64,000 bases of DNA from Circinella minor (taxonomy: Eukaryota > Mucoromycota > Mucoromycetes > Mucorales > Lichtheimiaceae). Made by a program: the position numbers and the translations under genes. The notes beneath the pieces were generated by a model that saw nothing but the letters and a program-made list of their open reading frames with translations, made no database searches and was not told where the DNA came from. Positions 1-10,073 of the stretch are shown here, one piece after another. Position 1 is the stretch's first letter, and every line of letters starts with the position of its first letter. The stretch covers positions 1-64,000 of the forward strand of contig JAEPRB010000037.1 of NCBI GenBank assembly GCA_016758965.1, given 5' to 3'.

Positions 1-2
1 AG

Positions 3-642
3 TATGATAAGGGATATTATTTGGCAGATGGGATCTACCCGAGCTGGGCAACATTAATCAAGACCATTAGACATCCAGTAAGCAGAATTCATAAGGTACA
101 TATCACTTTATTAATTATAAAACCCTATTATAATTACTCTACCAGTTTTCGTTATTACCTTGATAAAAAATTACTTATGATAAAGAAGAAAAAATGAAGT
201 AGTGCACACGGTATTTTTTTGTTAAATGAAACTCATCACGTTCTTAATCTACTAGGTATTTGCTAAACGCCAAGAATCAGTCTGTAAGGATATTGAGCAT
301 GCTTTTGGTGTCCTTCAGCAGCGTTTTGCAATCATACGTAAGCCTGGACGTCCATGGCATGTATCTACACTTTCAAATATCATCAAAGCATGTATCATCA
401 TGCACAATATGATCGTTGAGGATGGACGTGAGGGATATAGCAAGCAGATTCCACTGGATTATGACAATTGCTCATTTACTGTTTCACCATTCATCCAGCA
501 TGGTGGACAAATAGATGAAATAATGCATCGTCAACGTTAAAGGTGTATCCTTGATAAAAATCCCCATAATAGACTAACTAAAGATCTCATTGAAAATATC
601 TGGCGACTCTATGCTCATGGCGATGATGATGATGATGAATAA
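3..642 (+). pseudogene. PIF/Harbinger-type transposase (DDE nuclease), C-terminal part
   Basis: This is the end of a Harbinger-family nuclease, the enzyme that cuts and joins the transposon. The window opens inside an exon reading YDKGYYLADGIYPSWATLI. A GT-AG intron follows (about 97-255), then an exon from 256 with the segment DIEHAFGVLQQRFAI, which in this family holds the last catalytic acidic residue. An in-frame TAA at 538-540 cuts the protein. The same frame then runs on with family-like sequence (LTKDLIENIWRLYAHG and an acidic end) to a natural stop at 640-642, so the stop is most likely a mutation. The 5' part lies outside the window. The Myb-like partner gene is just downstream on the other strand, as expected for a two-gene Harbinger element. 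The family call is from motif memory. Confidence 0.8.
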
Positions 643-679
643 CTACTTACCTACTATATAATATTGACAAATAAATTTA

Positions 680-1671
680 TTATTGTTTTTCTTCCTCTCC
701 TCCTTCCTCTTCCTCTTCTTCCTCTCCGTCCCCCTCTTCTTCTTCTTCTTCCTCTCTGTCCCCCTCTTCTTCTTCGTCTTCGCCTTCTACATTCACCATT
801 TCCTTTTGTTTCTTCTTCGGCAACTCCATTTCCTCTTTCAATTCGTCCAGAATATGCCTTTGCATGATCTGATAGTATTCTTGTTGTTGATCACTGAGAC
901 CATGCAAATTAACCTTCATGATTTCGTGCTTCGCCATAAGCATTTCGCTTTGCGCACTCATCAAAATGGCTTTGGCACGATCACGGTCGATTTCTTGCTG
1001 GATTCTTACCATTTCCAAAGCCTGCGCCTCAGCTGATTCTTTGTCATTAGCCCGGCGCTTTTCTTTGTTTTCTTTGGCTTTGTGTTTGCCAGTGGGCCTT
1101 TTTGTGGTTCCATCCACAGCCTCCGCCTCGTTGTTTGGTTTAGGAACCTGGGGCTTCCATTTGGGCTCTTCTTTCAGTATGTCCCACACATGCTTCAATC
1201 CAAAGTTTTTGCCACTATTGGGGGGACGGAAGTCAACATACTTTTCACAGGCCTGTTCATACTATATGTCATTGTTAGTTGCCTGCTAACTTTAGTTGCT
1301 GAAGTTTTTATATAGAGGTAAAATTAGCTCACCATATCATTGTCATTTTCACCACTATGTGGCTGGGCCATCACCTTTGTGTAATTCGCAGAGAAATATT
1401 GACACTTCGATGAAATAGAATTGAATCTTGATTTCAACGAAGTGGTATCCTGGGATTGCAGATCTCCAGTTTTCATAATGAATGTGGATTTAATTAAAGA
1501 CCACATGGTTTCATCACTCATGTCATCTCCTACTTCTGGCTAGGTGGTGACGCCAAGATACGCTTCAACAAGCCTAATGTCTTCAGCTTTGGTAAAACCT
1601 TTACCTTTCTTCTTGCGTTGAGTGTTAGTACCAGAAACAATGGTAGGAGTAGTAGTTGGAGTGGTAGGCAT
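680..1671 (-). pseudogene. Harbinger accessory protein: Myb/SANT-like DNA-binding protein
   Basis: This is the second protein of the Harbinger element, which in this family binds DNA and helps bring the nuclease to the transposon ends. Read on the minus strand, it starts at the ATG at 1669-1671. A Lys-rich stretch is followed by a SANT-like region (GKGFTKAEDIRLVEAYLGV ... MWSLIKSTF ... LKSRFNSISSKC). An intron separates this from a second exon near 1260 (YEQACEKYVDFRPPNSGKNF). The C-terminal half is helical and charged and ends in a long Glu-rich tail (about 680-790). A TAG near 1541 interrupts the first exon right after YLGVTT, so this copy is broken. It converges with the nuclease gene, with only about 40 bp between the two ends. 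Confidence 0.75.
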
Positions 1672-1808
1672 ATTTTTTTCTTTGATGATGAGGGTGTAGA
1701 ATGAAAGTTTTTACTATTCTGCAGTAATTTTTATTTTGAATTCAAACAGCTGTGAAATTTCACAATTCTCAAGAAAAACGTTAATCGGTTGTTATATATA
1801 ACATTTTG

Positions 1809-1887
1809 GTAACAGCACCGCTGCATGGGGTAGCTGTTATGTGAGCTGTTAAATTCAACATAACAGTGGGTGTAACAGCACCGCTGC
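1809..1887. repeat. Subterminal direct repeat at the Harbinger right end
   Basis: The 16-bp sequence GTAACAGCACCGCTGC occurs at 1809-1824 and again at 1872-1887, just outside the Myb-like gene. The core TAACAG is also seen between them. The position fits a transposase-binding or terminal region of the Harbinger element. The other end of the element lies outside the window, so a terminal inverted repeat and target duplication cannot be tested here. Confidence 0.5.
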
Positions 1888-1899
1888 GGCTGGTCTTAG

Positions 1900-3850
1900 T
1901 ACCTTACATTTATATTTCGCAGACTAAAGAATACTAGAACCGATTTTTTGTACCCATTTGGAGAGGACTTAGCAATATAATTAAGTCGTTCTGATGAATC
2001 GCTTGGTTTTTTGTTTATAGAACATTATATAATAAGCTTTACTATATTAATATATATTATACATTACCTTACCACGATCAAACATTACAACCATTACACT
2101 CTAGACTCCAGCATTCTTTTCTCTCAGAATATCTCTCTTTTAATTCTAACGTTCAACACCGTATAGCACAATACTTCATAATAAACAAAGTATATCTTAG
2201 CACCTTTATTTTCTCTATAACCTGCCACAATACTCTATCATTATATAATGTTAAATAGTTAATTCTAAGATAATGAACTTCACTGTTGCTACCTTTTTAC
2301 ACTATGTGTGTTATATCAATCAAAATTTGAACAAAATAAAAGTGATGTAAAGAAGTCAATGACACCCAAAAGAACAAAATTGAACTGAAGTTTATTAAAA
2401 CAAATAGTATCTTTATTTATATGTAATTCTTACTATTAATGGGATATATCAATATGCATTGCCTATCAATGAGTTCTGCACAATTGAGGTAGCCCATCAG
2501 ACATACTGAACCTGAACTGATAGAGCACTATGGGCAACTTGCGCAGATATCGCAGATTTATTGCAGATATCGAAGTTTATGATTGAAATTTAAAACAGAG
2601 ATTTCTTATTTGAGATATCTGTGTAACCTAACTAGACCAATAAAAGCTATTGTATATTGTATATTTATAGATTATTTTTATTAAAAAAAACATTAACGAT
2701 TGGATGGGGGGATCTTGCTTTTCCCTTTTTGGGTCAATGAGATTGAGTGGTAGAGGTAGATGAGGTGGATGATGATGGTGATGGTGGGGGACGAGTAGCA
2801 GGAATGATAGAGGGGCGGCGGTTATCTTGATACAAATCAAGTTGTTGTTATGGTGGTCAGCGTGAGGAAGAAGAGGAGGAGGAGGAGGAAACAACAGCAG
2901 CATGTAAAGAAGAAGGAACAGAGAAGACGACCGGATCTGTGTGCGAAACAGTCGAGCTATAAGCATAATAATATTTATATTTTAGTCCATCATATAATAC
3001 TCTACACTATTCTTATAATACATTTTTAATCCACCTTGTGCCAGCAGCCTGACTGTGCCCATCAATGGATTGATCCCTATGTACGCAATAATTAAATTAA
3101 TTGTTAGTGAATAAGTAAAAATATAATAGTGATATCCTAAGGGTACTGTGAAATTTTGTGCAGATTTGGGGATTTTCGTGTGGAAATTGAGGCTTTTTCG
3201 TGTAGCGCCACGTTACACTGCATATTTGTACTGTAAATTTGAATTTTGTGCAGTATTTTTTCGTGCAGATTATATTTATAGTGTATTTTTTGTGTAGTTT
3301 TATCATATATGCATTTTTTGTGTAGTGATTTTTTGTGCAGTTTACAACTTTTTAAAAATCTTTATATAAATTTTGTGTAGATTACTTACAGATCCTTTTA
3401 ACAATATCACACAAGGTAGTTTTTATAATTTTGATACAAATACTTATCCACAATGTCTGTGTATTTAGATTATCAATAAAATATAGATGTCTTTTTGACA
3501 CTTTTAATAATTTATGATGTATTTATATTAGGAAAGATATAATTTAATTGGAATGTAAATAAATCTAGTAGAAAAAAAAAGATACTCTATATATATAGAT
3601 ATATATTCTTAGCTATACTAATAATAAAAGCTATCAAAGGTTATGAGTTGATGTTTGATGTCAAGTTTATTATTATGTGTAATATAAATTATTTGATATG
3701 TAAGAATTTCTAATTTAACTCCATAAGAATTGTTGTGATTTATTTTTTTATGCGTATATTATTTATATAAAGAAAATTAGTATATAAATAATATAATTTA
3801 TAACTAATTTTTTTTTTTACCAACTAGGTATCTTTATTTGTATACGTAAA
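1900..3850. other. AT-rich stretch without a recognisable gene
   Basis: I see no protein-coding stretch here that I recognise. About 2690-2960 holds purine-rich simple sequence (GAT, GGT and GAG/GAA runs) that produces artificial His/Pro-rich or Leu-rich reading frames. A block of short repeats lies at 3154-3380 and is described separately. The sequence next to 3850 is where similarity to the downstream flank of OTU copy B fades. Confidence 0.5.
3154..3380. repeat. Cluster of degenerate TTTT(C/T)GTG(C/T)AG repeats
   Basis: About nine copies of a 10-11 bp motif, TTTTGTGCAG, TTTTCGTGTAG or close variants, lie in the same orientation within roughly 230 bp. The first is at 3154-3163 and the last at 3371-3380. 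Spacing is irregular, about 10-45 bp. Such clusters are typical of subterminal transposase-binding regions, but no inverted terminal repeats were found, so the nature of the element is unknown. Confidence 0.5.
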
Positions 3851-4389
3851 TATTTTTGACATACATTTTATTATTATATCGCATTGATCATACACGTACT
3901 GTAATTATGAATTTAGTGACAACTAGTGTTAATCAAATTCTGTAGCTTTAAATAGTTATTTATGTATATATTTATTAAAGATATGGGCGTAAATAAGATA
4001 ATAATATTTCAATAGTATGTAATGAAGGAAAAAGAAAACAAAAAAGAAAAATTATAGATGAGAATTAGATATTAAAAGATAAAAGAAAGAACAAAAAAAA
4101 AGGTTAATAAGGTAATGGGGTGATAGAATCGTTGTAAAGTTCAAGCCAGCCTGCCTTGACATGTAGATCATTAATTTTGTCAATGTAATTGGGGTCAAGA
4201 GGGGGCCATGTAAAAGCTTTGGAGTAAACCTTGCAATTATTGTTATGAATAAACTGAACATCAAGAATGTAGTTTCCTTTCAGATATAATATGTAAGGAT
4301 CGGGAAGATTATCTGATTCATTGAGGCCTCTTGGGTCAGATAGAAATGGTAAATAGGTACAATCTTGAAAGCCGGTGTCAGAATATATA

Positions 4390-5657
4390 CAGTGAGTATT
4401 CGCTAAACCGGTATTCGTTAAACCGGTATTTCGCTAAACCGGTGGTGTCTCTCAATTATTTTTTATATACTTAGTAAAATACCGGTGATTCCCTAAACCG
4501 GTATCCGGTGAATCTTTCCAAATATTTACTGGAGTTATATTAGTCTTTTTTCCTTATATATATATGTGTGTGTGTTTATATAAATAATATTAATTTTTTT
4601 ATTGGTTCTGTGATCAAATCGGATAACATTTTTATTGTTATTATTAGATTTAATTGGTAAAATCAGTGATTCGAGCTTGCTTATATGTCATCTCAGCTCT
4701 TTCCTTTGTTTCTTCTAGAAGCTTAATTTTTTTTCGCACCAAGTAAGAAATATCCAGATCGTCCTTGTCATCTAGGGAAAGTCTATCAACAAATTGCTAG
4801 TAGCAATGCCTTTTTTCTGCCAATTTGATACGGAGACTTTCTTCTACTTGCTTATAAAAGAACCCTGTCTCATCAATATTATAGATGCGTTCAGGTGGAA
4901 ACTCAGAAATCTTCGCTTTCACAGCATTGAATTTGTCTTGAATGTTATCAGCATTAATCTCCACCTCTCCAGATTCACCATGGATACGACGAGATTTAAA
5001 ACCATATCGCCTCATAAACTTAGTTAACCAGCCATTGGAAAACTGGAAATCCTCCGGTACTTCAAGCTGGCGACGCCTACACTGGATTTTGGCTTGGTGA
5101 ATAATGCTCGCCATGGAGATAGGTTGGCTTGCATTAGCCATATCAGTGTACTGAGCAAGTAACAATTTAAGTTCTAGGAGTGCAGGTTCTCGAATTTTTT
5201 TTTGGCATTAAGACGGTGTTCAGTCATTGTCATATATTCTTCTTCTTTCTTCAAAATATCACTTATAGTTTGTTGACCAGGTAATTTATCCAGCTTAAAT
5301 TTGTCTTTAGTCCATCGAGCAAGTCCAGATTGAGTTATTTTTTCCCTTTGCTTTCTCAAGCAAATAGCAAGTTTTTGGCGGTTTGTCAATGCAGATTTTT
5401 TGCCTACTGTTGATAATAATTAATAGTAGATAATTGAATACAGTAAAGTAAGAATAAAATAAAAGAATAAAAACGATCTTTATTAAACAAAATGTCATCT
5501 TTTTTTTTATATAATATAGCTTAATTTAATTATAGTTATTCGTCCAGTATATTCTACATATTACTATCGACTGAGTTTCAATTCGCTAAACCGGTAATTC
5601 GCTAAACCGGTACCAATCCTCACATATATTGGGTACCGGTTTAGCGAAGGCTCACTG
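4390..5657. mobile_element. pogo/Fot1-type DNA transposon, internally deleted, TA target duplication
   Basis: The element is 1268 bp. Its left end starts CAGTGAG at 4390 and its right end is the reverse complement ending CTCACTG at 5657. The inverted ends share CAGTGAG, two differing bases, then TTCGCTAAACCGGTA, giving 22 of 24 matches. The dinucleotide TA flanks both sides (4388-4389 and 5658-5659), the usual Tc1/mariner-pogo target duplication. The 14-bp core TTCGCTAAACCGGT is repeated inside both ends: two more near-copies follow at about 4413-4434 and two direct copies lie at about 5580-5611. It interrupts the OTU gene, and copy B of that gene carries the matching uninterrupted TA site. 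Confidence 0.92.
4650..5418 (-). pseudogene. pogo/Tigger-like transposase, frameshifted and missing most of its DDE core
   Basis: The remains of the transposase are read on the minus strand inside the pogo element. The N-terminus has a CENP-B/pogo-like helix-turn-helix (LTNRQKLAICLRKQREKITQ ... LPGQQTISDILKKEEEY). A run of nine A's near 5195-5205 carries a frameshift, because the next frame continues (IREPALLELKLLLAQYTDM). Next is a second DNA-binding domain of the Tc5 type (FSNGWLTKFMRRYGFKSRRI), then YNIDETGFFY, which holds the first catalytic Asp. Almost directly afterwards a TAG is met (about 4797), and the frame resumes with a C-terminal tail (FVDRLSLDDKDDL) to a stop at 4650-4652. The remaining catalytic acidic residues are absent, so the copy is non-autonomous. 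Confidence 0.8.
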
Positions 5658-6659
5658 TAATGACTGGTACATTACATACTTCAGCAAGAAGTTGACTGCA
5701 TGAATCGAGCCGGAAATAGTTGTCAGAACTAATATTCCAATCACCACGCAGCTTTAGAATTTCCATGAGTTCATAAACTTCTTGAGAGCCAAAAATAGTA
5801 TTGAAATAATCTATTTCTTGAAGAAGTTTTACTTCCATTCCTTCTTTGATCTTTTTCCAAGCTGATTCATCATCATAAAGATTATATACTGCTGCCCGCC
5901 AACCACAATTACCATCACTCGCAGGACTGTACAGACCAGATATTTCACCTGCTTCTGAAGGGAAGTTTAGTTGTCTTGTAAGATCATTGGGGCTCCTTGG
6001 TAACAAACGTATTTCACGAAATAGCTTTTCTCTTTCAGGATCTTGAACAACTTGATCATTAATATTGGATGATGAACTAAAAAAAAAGTGAAGTTAATTT
6101 ACTAATCAATATACATATATACAACTTCCTAATATCAATTAAAATATACCTAAAACTATCTCTTTATTTTCTTTTTTCAAGGCGAGCATGGCTTTTGGCT
6201 TTTACAGCTTTCTTTACTTTGTTTCTTGCAATTTCACGTTTTTAGCAAGTGTGTTTCGTCTATTTTTTGCCTCTTCTCGCTTTTTTCTACTGCTGTGCCT
6301 TCATTTGGTACTTCTTTTGCTCTTTTTTTAATTTGTCTTTTTTCTTTTATTATACTATCTTCTTGATCATCCTCTGAATCTTGTATTTTTTTGTTTTTAT
6401 TTTGGACCGCTTCTTTTATTAACTGTTCATTATCCATGTCACTATCACTATCAGTTTCCATTCTACTTCTGTTGTTGTCCTCATAACCAATAATATCAGT
6501 ATTATACATGCTGTTATTATTACTGTTGCTGCTATTGTTATTGTCATAGTTGTCATTGTTATCACTATTGTCATGGTCAGTATTATTGTCCTTGCTGTTA
6601 TTATTATTGTTATTGTTGTTATTATTATTGTTCTTGCTGTTTGTACCTATAAACAATCA

Positions 6660-7016
6660 ATACAATAATTATCAGTGGTTAGTATAGTTTTGACATACAT
6701 ATTTACTTATATAATATTCTAATTTATGTTAATAAAAGAATCTTAGATGACTTACTGCGTAATTTTTTTACTGTTCTTCTTTTTTTGCCAAGTAGATTAA
6801 AGTTTATTAATAGGAAAAAAAATGACTAAATGAATGCTGCGTCGAAATAAGACATATCCGCTCTAGTCGATCCTGTTAGGCAAAGTGATATGAAAAAACC
6901 TCAAGGGCAAGTAGGAAAAAAAAAGGGTTTAAAGGCAATAATAGAAAGTATATAGTATGTAAAAAGTGAGTAAAAGCCGTCGTAGTAAATTACTAGAAGG
7001 GAGAGATAAGATTAGG
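6660..7016. other. Spacer without a recognisable gene
   Basis: AT-rich sequence between OTU copy A and the 3' end of the LINE. I see no coding frame, RNA gene or repeat that I can name. Confidence 0.5.
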
Positions 7017-9213
7017 TTTTTTTTTTTTCTTTTTTTTTTCTTTATATATATATATATATGTATATTATGATAGTAAGGCAGGAAAATTAAAATAAAACTA
7101 GTTTACTTCATGGTGTGGTATTACTGGAGCTGTGGTGGTGGTATCAGTGGTGTCAGTAGTTGCTGGTGCTGTAGTGCTGGTGAGAGAAAAAGGTGTAGGA
7201 TCGCCGGCAGATTTGATCCAATTAAGAAAGAGCCTTCCTGGGTCGAGATCATTGCTGTTTGTAAAATCTTCATTTGGGTGGCAGTTGAAATCAATTTTAT
7301 AGAGAGCTTCACATAGTTGTGGCCATATTCAATTCCAATATTGTTGGTGACGTTGTTCTTTTGGAGGTTTTTTGGGAAGCTTGTTGAGTACTAATGATAT
7401 AGGGTCAATTGTGGCAGTGTCAGGTACTTCAAGAATGGCACGTAAGTGAAAGCATTTAATGAGATGGGTGGTGGTGGTGAGAGCGCCATCATGGTGACAC
7501 CAGCAAGATACTGGTTTACCAGGGAGAAATCCAATGCGCCAACGAACAACGCGACTTCTTTCCTTTGTTGTTATGGGTAGCCAAAGAATGGGATCAATGC
7601 AAATATAAAGTCTACAAGCAGCCAAACGAATGTTGTTTGGTTTAGTGAGCATATTGGTGAAGTTGGTGGTGCGAAATTGAGTTGTTGCTATTTTGAGTGT
7701 ATGCCGATCTGTATCCTGTCATAGTAAAGGTAAAGTATTCCAGAGATTAGATTTATGAAGAGTGTTCCACTGACTATCTCTTGTTGTAACAAGGTGTGGT
7801 CAAAGTTGATGAAGTAAGGTGTCAGATGGAAGATCATAAGCACGAACTAGTAATTTGGTCTGTAGGATTGATATTCGTTCGGCCATTGCAGGGAGACGAG
7901 TGATATGACGGATGACTTTTGTTGAAAAAGTTTTGTGTGCAACAAAGATGAGATGGAGACAGTTGTTCTGAGCTTCTTCTAAAAGCTTTGTTTGCTTGTC
8001 TGAAAACCATGTAATAGCTAAACCATATTCAAGTTTTGGATGAATAAATTGTTAATAAAGTCGAGAGAACCAGTTGGATTAACACCAATAGATCTGAAAA
8101 CACGCATTACAGCAAGGGCAGAACTGCTATTTTGTTGTATTAATCTCGTCGGGTCAATGTTACCAGTATTATCAAAAGGAATACCAAGGTATTTAAATGT
8201 TGGAGCTTGTGGAATTTCCTCGCCATAAAGATAAAATGACTGGTCAGAGGTATGACTCATCATTATTACACATTTTGCAGGGTTCCAGCGGTAGCCAAGA
8301 TCATAGCTATGCATTTCACATGCTTCTAGTAAAAGTGGTAATGTTGTCGCAGTGCCGATTAATGCTACGTCGTCTGCATATAGTAAGCAGTTGATTTTTT
8401 GTTTGTTGATGAGCAATTGTGGTGGTGGTAAGTCAAATGGGTCGTCGTAAGTGTTGTCAGTATCAAAAGTTGTTTCCACATCACGAAGTAAACTAGGAAG
8501 AGAATTAATGTAAATAGAGTATAAATATGGGGAGAGAACAGAGCCTTGTAAAACGCCAGTAACAGGATGGATACTATGAGAGATAGCCCCAGACAGCAGC
8601 AGCTCTATAGAAACTTCATCAAAGAGATTTTTTAGTAAAGTTATAAAAGCAGGAGGTATCAAGGAGTAAAGGGCATTCCAAACAATATTTCTATCTACTG
8701 CATTATACACTGATTTAACATCCAAAAATGCTAGTATAGGTTGCTCGCCATATAGTGATATATGTAGGTTTGATATTTCACGAAGACAAAGTGCTTGATT
8801 TAGGGAGCTGTGGTGGTGGCGAAAACTGGCTTGAGCAATATCCAGTTGAGGGCCAAGGTCAGCAAGTGGTTCTTGAATACACATTTCAAAAATCTTCCGC
8901 ATAATAGAGATAAGACTAATAGGGCGGTAATTGCCAGGATTTGCAAGATCTCCTTTTTTGTATATAGGGACCACTTGTGCAAGACTCCATGCAGAAGGGG
9001 TGGCACCCCATTTCCAACATAGTCGAAATAGACCTAATAGTATTAGAGCAATCAGTTCAACAATAGGTTTAATCATTTCACCACGAAGGTGATCTGCACT
9101 GGGTGCTTTTTTTGTTGGTAATCGTTTTAGTGCTGCTATTATATCTTCTTGGGGTAAAGGAAAATCATCAAGAGAAAATGGTGGCTATTGATTGTTGTTG
9201 TCGGAGGAGCTAT
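7017..9213 (-). mobile_element. LINE (non-LTR retrotransposon), 5' part missing, with an A-rich tail
   Basis: The minus strand carries a reverse transcriptase reading frame (9196 down to 7098) followed by an A-rich tail: on the plus strand this is the T-rich block 7017-7043. This is the layout of a LINE copied from its 3' end. The upstream end stops where the Ty3/gypsy long terminal repeat begins at 9214. I found no continuation of the LINE on the far side of the gypsy element, so the 5' part was lost or lies elsewhere. Confidence 0.75.
7098..9196 (-). pseudogene. LINE reverse transcriptase with C-terminal zinc knuckle
   Basis: This enzyme would copy the LINE RNA into DNA at a nicked target. 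On the minus strand the reading starts in the early RT region (LPQEDIIAALKRLPTKKAPS). It then covers the finger and palm motifs: VVPIYKKGD, NYRPISLIS, ILAFLDVKSVYNAVDR with a catalytic Asp, TGVLQGSVLSPYLYSIYINS, and the active-site YADD in NCLLYADDVALIG (about 8360-8400). The C-terminus has a CxCH...H...C cluster (SCWCHHDGALTTTTHLIKC), often seen at the end of fungal LINE proteins. In-frame TGA stops lie at 7800-7802, 7719-7721 and 7329-7331, and a stop precedes the RT region near 9190. The upstream endonuclease domain is missing. Not functional. Confidence 0.8.
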
Positions 9214-9831
9214 TGTTACCTAATCTTTTCTTCCCCCTTTTTTTTTTATTAATTTTATTATTATATATATTATCACCTTATAAATTATCAACATCAGTAA
9301 TATCCCATTATTATAATTATTCAACAAATAAAGAAGTATTTATCATGAATATTGTGTTCCAATCAGACCGTACCAACTGTTAAAGATAATCAGGATAATT
9401 GCTACATGTACTCGTGAATGTTACCTAAACCAGTAAGGGGCACACATACAAGTAATTGCAACATTTACACGTAATTGCAACACTTGCAAATAACTGTAAC
9501 AAGTATAAGTTACTAATACTCAAGATTCAGCCAATTAACAACTTAGGATAGATAGATAGAAATTAGTATAAATAAGAGATCTTTCTTCCTCAATTAAATC
9601 TTTAGTTCTACTAAGCTCTAATAAAATACTTAGTTCACTCACTCTTATTTTCTATTTTCACCCTACAATTGGCATTGATTTACTTTGTTGGTTATTAACT
9701 TAATCAAATTCTTTTATTCTTAAATTTTTATAAGTTAATTATTATAACTTATCCTTTTTCCTTGAGTCATATACTCGGAATTATATTACTTTTATTCATT
9801 TTTCTAACACGATACAACAGAGAGCGTATCA
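9214..9831 (+). repeat. 5' long terminal repeat of the Ty3/gypsy element
   Basis: The repeat starts TGTTACC at 9214 and probably ends CA at 9831, two bases before the putative primer-binding site TGGTGC. The first ~54 bp match the start of the 3' repeat at 22379. A TATA-like AGTATAAATAAGAG at about 9565 could be the promoter of the element. The middle holds imperfect repeats of GTAATTGCAACA around 9450-9490. The right border is inferred from the primer-site position because the 3' repeat is truncated. Confidence 0.75.
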
Positions 9832-10073
9832 TATGGTGCTCACTACAGGGGACGCTTTGAAACATTAAGATCATTCAATACTTAATTCCCCATAAACACA
9901 CTTTTAAACCTTATAAAGGATCATTTTCCAAATTGACAAATCTTTAACAAATAAACCAAATTTTATTATCACAAATTTTTAATTAAACAATACCAACCAC
10001 AAATTATCCACAACAAACCTTATCAAATAAGTCTCATATACAAACATTTACATACCCTTATTTCTAAACAAAA

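Larger units (their letters stand above)
4104..6660 (-). pseudogene. OTU-like cysteine protease gene, copy A, split by a pogo element
   Basis: This minus-strand gene encodes a protein with an OTU-type peptidase signature. OTU proteases remove ubiquitin from proteins, and in fungi such genes are often repeated and found near transposons. The first exon (about 6180-6655) is low complexity: a long Asn run from AAT/AAC repeats, an acidic region and a basic KRQIKKRAKE-type region. After an intron (about 6077-6165) comes the OTU part: SGLYSPASDGNCGWRAA holds the expected Asp and catalytic Cys. Reading is lost at 5658, where a pogo element is inserted after the codons for NVPVI. It resumes beyond 4389 with YSDTGF and runs through GNYILDVQFIHNNN, a candidate for the catalytic His region, to the stop at 4104-4106. 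Comparison with copy B shows that the flanks join exactly when the insert is removed. There may be a small frameshift near 6240-6280. Confidence 0.7.

Noticed and set aside
664..1315. Plus-strand open frames opposite the Myb-like gene
   Set aside because: They are shadows of the Glu-rich coding strand; the minus-strand frame has family motifs and a fitting intron.
2628..2966. His/Pro/Leu-rich minus-strand frame
   Set aside because: It is produced by GAT, GGT and GAG simple sequence; no domain or splice support.
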